From Natronomonas salina (GTDB lineage Archaea > Halobacteriota > Halobacteria > Halobacteriales > Haloarculaceae), in NCBI RefSeq assembly GCF_013391105.1, contig NZ_CP058335.1, forward strand, positions 3,534,001 to 3,598,000: 64,000 nucleotides of DNA, read 5' to 3'. Each line of letters begins with the position of its first letter. Within the stretch, counting starts at the first letter, position 1. Under the pieces are notes generated by a model. The model was given only the letters and a program-made list of their open reading frames with translations. It ran no database searches and was not told the origin of the DNA. Position numbers and translations under genes: made by a program. Shown here one piece after another: positions 60,047 to 64,000 of the stretch.

Positions 60047-60409
60047 ATGTCCGACGCAGCCGACCTCGTGGACGAACTGCAGGCCGAACTCGAGGAGCGC
60101 GGCGAGACGCTCGGCGAACTGCTCCAGACCGCCGTCGAGGACCCCGCCTCGGCGCCCGACGTCGTCGCCGAACTGTTCCAGGAGGCCCAGGAGACCGGCC
60201 AGTCCCTCGGTGAGCTGTTCCAGCAGACCGGCGAGGACGTCTTCGAGGAGTTCGCCGACGGCGACCTCGCGATCGTCGACGACGAGCTGTTCCTCGACCT
60301 CGAGGACGAACGGCTCCTGCTGGACCCGACCGACGAGGACGTCCTCCACCAGCTCGACGTCTTCGGCGTCGGCGAGAGCCTGGGGCTGCTCCCCGCCGGC
60401 GACGAGTAA
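60047..60409 (+). CDS. Acidic helical protein
   Basis: A 120-residue strongly acidic protein. A pattern of ELQAELEERGETLGELLQTAVED, ELFQEAQETGQSLGELFQQTGED and later FLDLEDERLLLDPTDEDVLHQL suggests two similar helical repeats of about 45 residues (the block around GE(T/S)LGEL occurs twice). No membrane segment or cysteine. The ATG at 60047 follows CCTTTGTTTC about 25-30 bases upstream. I do not recognise a family. Confidence 0.7.
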   Translation: MSDAADLVDELQAELEERGETLGELLQTAVEDPASAPDVVAELFQEAQETGQSLGELFQQTGEDVFEEFADGDLAIVDDELFLDLEDERLLLDPTDEDVLHQLDVFGVGESLGLLPAGDE

Positions 60410-60569
60410 GCGACTTCACCCCCGCGTCCGTACCGTCGGCCGGCCGATGACGAGCGACCGGGCCGAGCCGGTGTAGGCAGCCGGCCGTGACGAGCCCTAT
60501 GAGTGCCGAGGCCACCGCGCTCTCGCGAACGCTGCTAAACAGTACCCGTCTGCTCCTTCCGCACCGCGA

Positions 60570-61526
60570 TCAGGAGAACGACGGGAGGACCTCCTCACGG
60601 TACATCTCGATCATGGCCGACTGGTCGTCGCCGATCTGCATCGGGTAGACGTGGTCGTAGCCGGCGTCGATCGCCTGCTGGATGTTGTCGATGTGGTCCT
60701 GTGGATCGGGGCTCGTGAGGACGCTGCTCTCGGCGATGTCCTCCTCCTCGACCATCTGGGTCGCCTGCTCGAAGAGCGCCGGCGTCGCGAGTTCGGAGCT
60801 GAGTTCGCCCGGCAGTGCGACGTTGGGCCACCGCTCGTAGACCGTCGAGATGGCCTCCGCCTCGGTCTCGGCGACGCAGGCCTGGAGCTGGCAGAACCGC
60901 GGGCCGGACCCGCCCTCCGCCTCCCAGGTGTCGACGACCTCCTGCGGGCCGACCGACCAGAAGCCGTCGCCGACCTCCGCGGCCGTCGTTGCCGTTCGGT
61001 CGCCGTACGCGGAGACGCAGAGCGGCGGGGTCTCCTCGGGAAGCGTGAACAGCTTCGCGTTCTCGACGGTGTAGTGCTCGCCGTGGTGGCTGACCTCCCG
61101 CCCGGTCCAGAGTTCCTTGATGACCTCGACGGCTTCCTCGAGCATCTCGAGGCGAACTGCGTGTTCCGGCCAGCGGTCGCCCAGCACGTGCTCGTTCAGG
61201 TTCTCGCCGGTGCCGACGCCGGCGTAGAACTCGCGGTCCTCGAACATGGCGGCGGCGGTGGCGGCGGCCTGCGCGTAGACGGCCGGGTGGAGGCGGATGA
61301 TCGGCGCCGAGACGCCGACGCCGACGTCGACGTCGTCGGTCGCGGCCGCGACGCCGCCGAGGGTCGACCAGACGAAGGGGGACTGCCCCTGCTCGCTGAC
61401 CCAGGGGTGGAAGTGGTCCGAGATGGAGAGGAAGTCGAAGCCGGCCGCCTCCGCCTGCCGGGCGTACTCGACGAGGTCGTTGGGGTGATGCTCCTCGCTC
61501 GACAGCGTGAAGCCTATTTCGGTCAT
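60570..61526 (-). CDS. LLM-class F420-dependent oxidoreductase (TIGR03557 type)
   Basis: A 318-residue luciferase-like oxidoreductase: IGFTLSSEEHHPNDLVEYARQAEAAGFDFLSISDHFHPWV, then SPFVWSTLGGVAAATDDVDVGVGVSAPIIRLHPAV, and EFYAGVGTGENLNEHVLGDRWP are typical of the F420-dependent glucose-6-phosphate dehydrogenase-like branch (TIGR03557). Substrates in haloarchaea are not known. The C-terminal HVYPMQIGDDQSAMIEMYREEVLPSF ends the TIM barrel. It is a single gene; the neighbour at its 3' end converges on it. Confidence 0.88.
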   Translation of the reverse strand: MTEIGFTLSSEEHHPNDLVEYARQAEAAGFDFLSISDHFHPWVSEQGQSPFVWSTLGGVAAATDDVDVGVGVSAPIIRLHPAVYAQAAATAAAMFEDREFYAGVGTGENLNEHVLGDRWPEHAVRLEMLEEAVEVIKELWTGREVSHHGEHYTVENAKLFTLPEETPPLCVSAYGDRTATTAAEVGDGFWSVGPQEVVDTWEAEGGSGPRFCQLQACVAETEAEAISTVYERWPNVALPGELSSELATPALFEQATQMVEEEDIAESSVLTSPDPQDHIDNIQQAIDAGYDHVYPMQIGDDQSAMIEMYREEVLPSFS

Positions 61527-61656
61527 GGTGGGATTGGACGGCGGTCCAGCGGGACCTACCTAGACGTGGGGCCCGGGGTGTGTGAGCCCTCTGCCGGCAC
61601 CTGAAAGGGGCTGCCGTCCTTGTTCGCTCGACGCGACGCAGCGTCAGACTCGGCGC

Positions 61657-62772
61657 TCAGTCCGTGTCGCCGGTCTCGGGCGGCGACCCGAGCGGCTCCG
61701 CGGACGTCACCTCGGGTGACAGCGGCTCGCCGTGGATCAGTTCTTCGAGGACGATCCGGACCGTCTGGACGCCGACGACGAGCAGGAGCGGGCCGAGGAA
61801 CAGCCCGTACCACCCGAACAGCATCGGCCCGAGGATGTACGCGAACAGTACCAGTCCCGTGTGGCCGGCCTTCCCGGCCACCTTCGGGAGGACGAACGTC
61901 ATCGGAACGAGGTCGAGGAACGCGAGGGCGACGCCGAAGAGGACGGCCGGGTAGACGAGCAACCCGGGGTCGGTCCGGACGGCCTGGGCGGCCAGGCCGA
62001 GCGTCAGCGGGATGTAGACGATCTTGCCGACGACAATCGGCACGAGGCTGGCGAAGCCGGTCAGCAGCGCCAGCGCGGTCGGCGCCGGGATGGAGACCGT
62101 GGCCGGCGCGACCAGGTTGTAGGCGTGGTAGACCACGGTCGCGGCCACCGCGACGACGGCCACGAGCAGGACGTTCCCGAAGTAGATCGTCGCGAGGTCG
62201 CGGTCGACGGCGGTCGCGTAGGCGTAGGCGGTGCTCCCCGCGCCACCGATCGTCGAGCGGAACCAGCCTCGGAGCCGGTGGTCGTCCCGGAGGAGGTAGA
62301 AGGCCGCCGTCACGGCCAGAAAGAGGTGCATGATGCCGCCGGCGAGCGCCGAGAGGACGCCGGCGCCCTGGAGGAGCACGCCGGTCGCCGACCCGGTGTC
62401 GCCGCCGGCGACGGACGAGAGCCGCTCGGTGATATCGCCCGAGCCACCCCCGAGGTACGGCTCCAGCGCGGACTGGGCCTGGTCGAGCAGTCCCGTGTTC
62501 CCGAGTTCGGTGACGCCGACGACGATGACTGCGGCGACGAGCAGTAACACAGGGAGACCGACGACGACGATGGAGACGGCCGCGGCCGCGCTGGTCGACA
62601 GGTACGACTCGAGGCGGCGGTCGAGCGGGCGCATCCCGTAGTAGATGAACACTGCGAGCACGAAGGTGCCGACGAAGGAGTGCAGGACGAAGGCCAAGCC
62701 CCCGGCGACGGCGAGGACGAGCAGCCACCAGCCGACGCGGGACCGGTCGAGCGCCCGACTACCGAGTTCCAT
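61657..62772 (-). CDS. AI-2E family transporter-like membrane protein
   Basis: A 371-residue protein with about eight membrane segments. VAGGLAFVLHSFVGTFVLAVFIYYGMRPLDRRLESYL near the start, then a long soluble loop and LVPIVVGKIVYIPLTLGL, LVYPAVLFGVALAFLDLVPMTFVLPKVAGKAGHTGLVLFAYILGPMLFGWYGLFLGPLLLVVG near the end fit the AI-2E (YdiK/PerM) family. Members export varied compounds or sodium; the name does not imply autoinducer-2 transport. The gene is divergent from the formamidase-like gene. Confidence 0.88.
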   Translation of the reverse strand: MELGSRALDRSRVGWWLLVLAVAGGLAFVLHSFVGTFVLAVFIYYGMRPLDRRLESYLSTSAAAAVSIVVVGLPVLLLVAAVIVVGVTELGNTGLLDQAQSALEPYLGGGSGDITERLSSVAGGDTGSATGVLLQGAGVLSALAGGIMHLFLAVTAAFYLLRDDHRLRGWFRSTIGGAGSTAYAYATAVDRDLATIYFGNVLLVAVVAVAATVVYHAYNLVAPATVSIPAPTALALLTGFASLVPIVVGKIVYIPLTLGLAAQAVRTDPGLLVYPAVLFGVALAFLDLVPMTFVLPKVAGKAGHTGLVLFAYILGPMLFGWYGLFLGPLLLVVGVQTVRIVLEELIHGEPLSPEVTSAEPLGSPPETGDTD

Positions 62773-62896
62773 ACGGACTAGACGGAGAGGCGACGAAAAA
62801 GCCTCCTGCCTGCCTATTCATCACTGCCCGTCGAGCCGGAGGGGACGGCGACCGACCGAACAACAGGGCTTAGCCTGCTCGGGCCGACGGTCGGGT

Positions 62897-63871
62897 GTGC
62901 CTCCCGACCCCTCGATCGACCACCGACTCGACGACCGTCCGGAGAACGTCCACGTCGGCGCCTGGAACCGCGACCTCGACCCCGTCCTCTCGGTCGAGTC
63001 GGGCGACGTGGTGGCCTTCGAGTGCCGCGACGCGGCGAACGGCCACTTCGACGCCGGGTCGACGGTCGCGGATCTGGAGGCGATGTCCTTCGAGGGGCAC
63101 CCGCTCACGGGGCCGGTTCGCGTCGCCAGGGCCGAACCGGGCGACGTCCTCGCCGTCGAGTTCCTCGACTTTCAGCACGAGGGCTTCGGAGTGAGCTACT
63201 TCTATCCGTCCGCGGCAGGGAAGGGACTCCTCCCTGACGAGTTCGACGAACCGGGGCTGCACGTGTGGAACCTCGAGGGCGACGTCGGCGAGTTCGTCGA
63301 CGGGATCGAGGTCCCGCTGGCCCCGTTCCCCGGGATCGCCGGCGTGGCCCCTGCAGCGCCCGGCGACCACAGCACCACGCCGCCGCGGCGCGTGGGTGGC
63401 AACCTGGACGTCAAGCACCTCACGGCCGGATCGACGCTCTACCTCCCCGTCGAGGTCGCGGGCGCACTGTTCAGCGTCGGCGACTGCCACGCCGCACAGG
63501 GCGACGGCGAGGTGTGCGTCACCGGCGTCGAGGCCCCGATGTCCGTCACCGCGCGCCTCACGCTCCGACCGGAGATGGAGATAGAGCAACCGCGGTTCGA
63601 GACGACCGGCCCGTTCGCTCCCAGCGGTGCTGACGGGACGGCGTACGCCACTACGGGCGTCGCGGACGACCTCGTGGACGCCTCCAGGCTGGCGATCCGA
63701 CACATGCTCGACCACCTGCAGGAGGAGCGCGGGCTCGCCCGTCCGGACGCGTACATCCTCTGTTCGGCCGCGGTCGACCTGAAGATCAATCAGGTCGTGA
63801 ACGACCCGACCTGGACGGTGTCTGCGTACCTCTCGGAGAGCCTCTTCCCCGAGTCGACCGACGCGATGTAG
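62897..63871 (+). CDS. Acetamidase/formamidase family protein
   Basis: A 324-residue FmdA-type amidase: NVHVGAWNRDLDPVLSVESGDVVAFECRDAANG, VARAEPGDVLAVEFLDF, GVSYFYPSAAGKGLLPDEF, and the conserved RRVGGNLDVKHLTAGSTLYLPVEVAGALFSVGDCHAAQGDGEVC segment. These enzymes hydrolyse short amides such as formamide to ammonia and acid. The GTG at 62897 is used since the sequence upstream is not coding and lies in the promoter region facing the AI-2E gene. The core is complete, ending SLFPESTDAM. Confidence 0.86.
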   Translation: MPPDPSIDHRLDDRPENVHVGAWNRDLDPVLSVESGDVVAFECRDAANGHFDAGSTVADLEAMSFEGHPLTGPVRVARAEPGDVLAVEFLDFQHEGFGVSYFYPSAAGKGLLPDEFDEPGLHVWNLEGDVGEFVDGIEVPLAPFPGIAGVAPAAPGDHSTTPPRRVGGNLDVKHLTAGSTLYLPVEVAGALFSVGDCHAAQGDGEVCVTGVEAPMSVTARLTLRPEMEIEQPRFETTGPFAPSGADGTAYATTGVADDLVDASRLAIRHMLDHLQEERGLARPDAYILCSAAVDLKINQVVNDPTWTVSAYLSESLFPESTDAM

Positions 63872-63927
63872 GCGACTCACTCCGTCGCCCCTGGTCGTTT
63901 TCTATCGCGAACCCCTATCCCGACGTG

Positions 63928-64000
63928 ATGCCCGAGTCACGAGTCCACGTGTTCGTCTCCGGAGAGGTCCAGGACGTCCACTTCCGCGACAACGCCCACG
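63928..64000 (+). CDS. Acylphosphatase, 5' part only (cut by the window end)
   Basis: The first 24 codons are visible: PESRVHVFVSGEVQDVHFR, then DNAH. This is the start of an acylphosphatase, where the Arg in VHFR and the following Asn-containing strand bind the acyl phosphate. Bacterial members usually read GRVQGVGFR, so the substitutions in VQDVHFR are typical of the haloarchaeal branch or unusual; only the complete gene can tell. The ATG at 63928 follows a GTG three bases upstream. Confidence 0.7.
   Translation, partial: MPESRVHVFVSGEVQDVHFRDNAH

Noticed and set aside
60410-60569. GGCCGGCC and CAGCCGGCCG sequences as an attachment site or origin
   Set aside because: They are short GC palindromes in a convergent gap with no integrase, Orc1/Cdc6 gene or repeats of origin type nearby.

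Overview
The window is GC-rich DNA from a halophilic archaeon (class Halobacteria). The evidence is the strongly acidic proteome, the archaeal ribosomal-protein order, archaeal-type factors (RNase P component Rpp29, deoxyhypusine synthase, Cbf5/TruB, TFS, eukaryotic-type HMG-CoA synthase), Tat-type lipoproteins, and promoters that look like archaeal TATA boxes about 26-30 nt upstream of start codons, which suggests many leaderless messages. The genus cannot be fixed from sequence reading alone. No CRISPR array, insertion sequence, integrase or replication origin was seen.

Layout. 1-17.5 kb is mixed housekeeping and accessory material: an HPP-type membrane protein, two tandem paralogous membrane proteins, MoaB, a zinc-type MDR oxidoreductase, a PrpD-family protein, an IDI-like Nudix protein, a lipid-kinase-like protein divergent from a PHP protein, an Lrp/AsnC regulator divergent from carA, a histidine kinase, HMG-CoA synthase, a pilin-like protein in a visibly AT-richer patch, DUF2150 and a thiamine-binding-like protein. 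A tRNA-Gly(GCC) closes this part. 17.9-32.1 kb is one long S10-spc type operon: SPOUT methyltransferase, L3, L4, L23, L2, S19, L22, S3, L29, Rnp1, S17, L14, L24, S4e, L5, S14, S8, L6, L32e, L19e, L18, S5, L30, L15, SecY. Nearly all of these genes are joined by 1-4 base stop/start overlaps, and a T6 tract follows secY.

32.2-39 kb holds a frameshifted small gene, a lipoprotein and a potassium-uptake block (two Usp proteins, TrkA, two TrkH). 39-45 kb resumes the usual archaeal post-secY series (adk, DUF106/EMC3-like protein, cmk, cbf5), here interrupted by a ComEC-like metallo-beta-lactamase with DUF3006 and by a predicted membrane-anchored coiled-coil protein. A tRNA-Pro(GGG) lies at 46.2 kb. 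46.6-57 kb carries ilvD, a GHMP-kinase-like RFAP synthase homologue, a RecA/KaiC-like protein without the Walker A lysine, several zinc-ribbon proteins including two under 50 residues, TFS, and deoxyhypusine synthase. 57-64 kb has a glycosyltransferase, a purine phosphoribosyltransferase followed by an NCS2 nucleobase permease (salvage), an F420-type LLM oxidoreductase, an AI-2E family membrane protein, a formamidase-like protein and the first part of an acylphosphatase.

No complete new defence or metabolic system is evident. The most unusual signals are regulatory and structural: a perfect 19-bp palindrome between lrp and carA, one TATA element that could serve two divergent genes, four REP-like hairpins sharing an 11-nt loop consensus, direct repeats upstream of the thiamine-binding-like gene, active-site substitutions in the IDI, KaiC-like and first TrkH proteins, and a single-base frameshift in a small conserved-looking gene.
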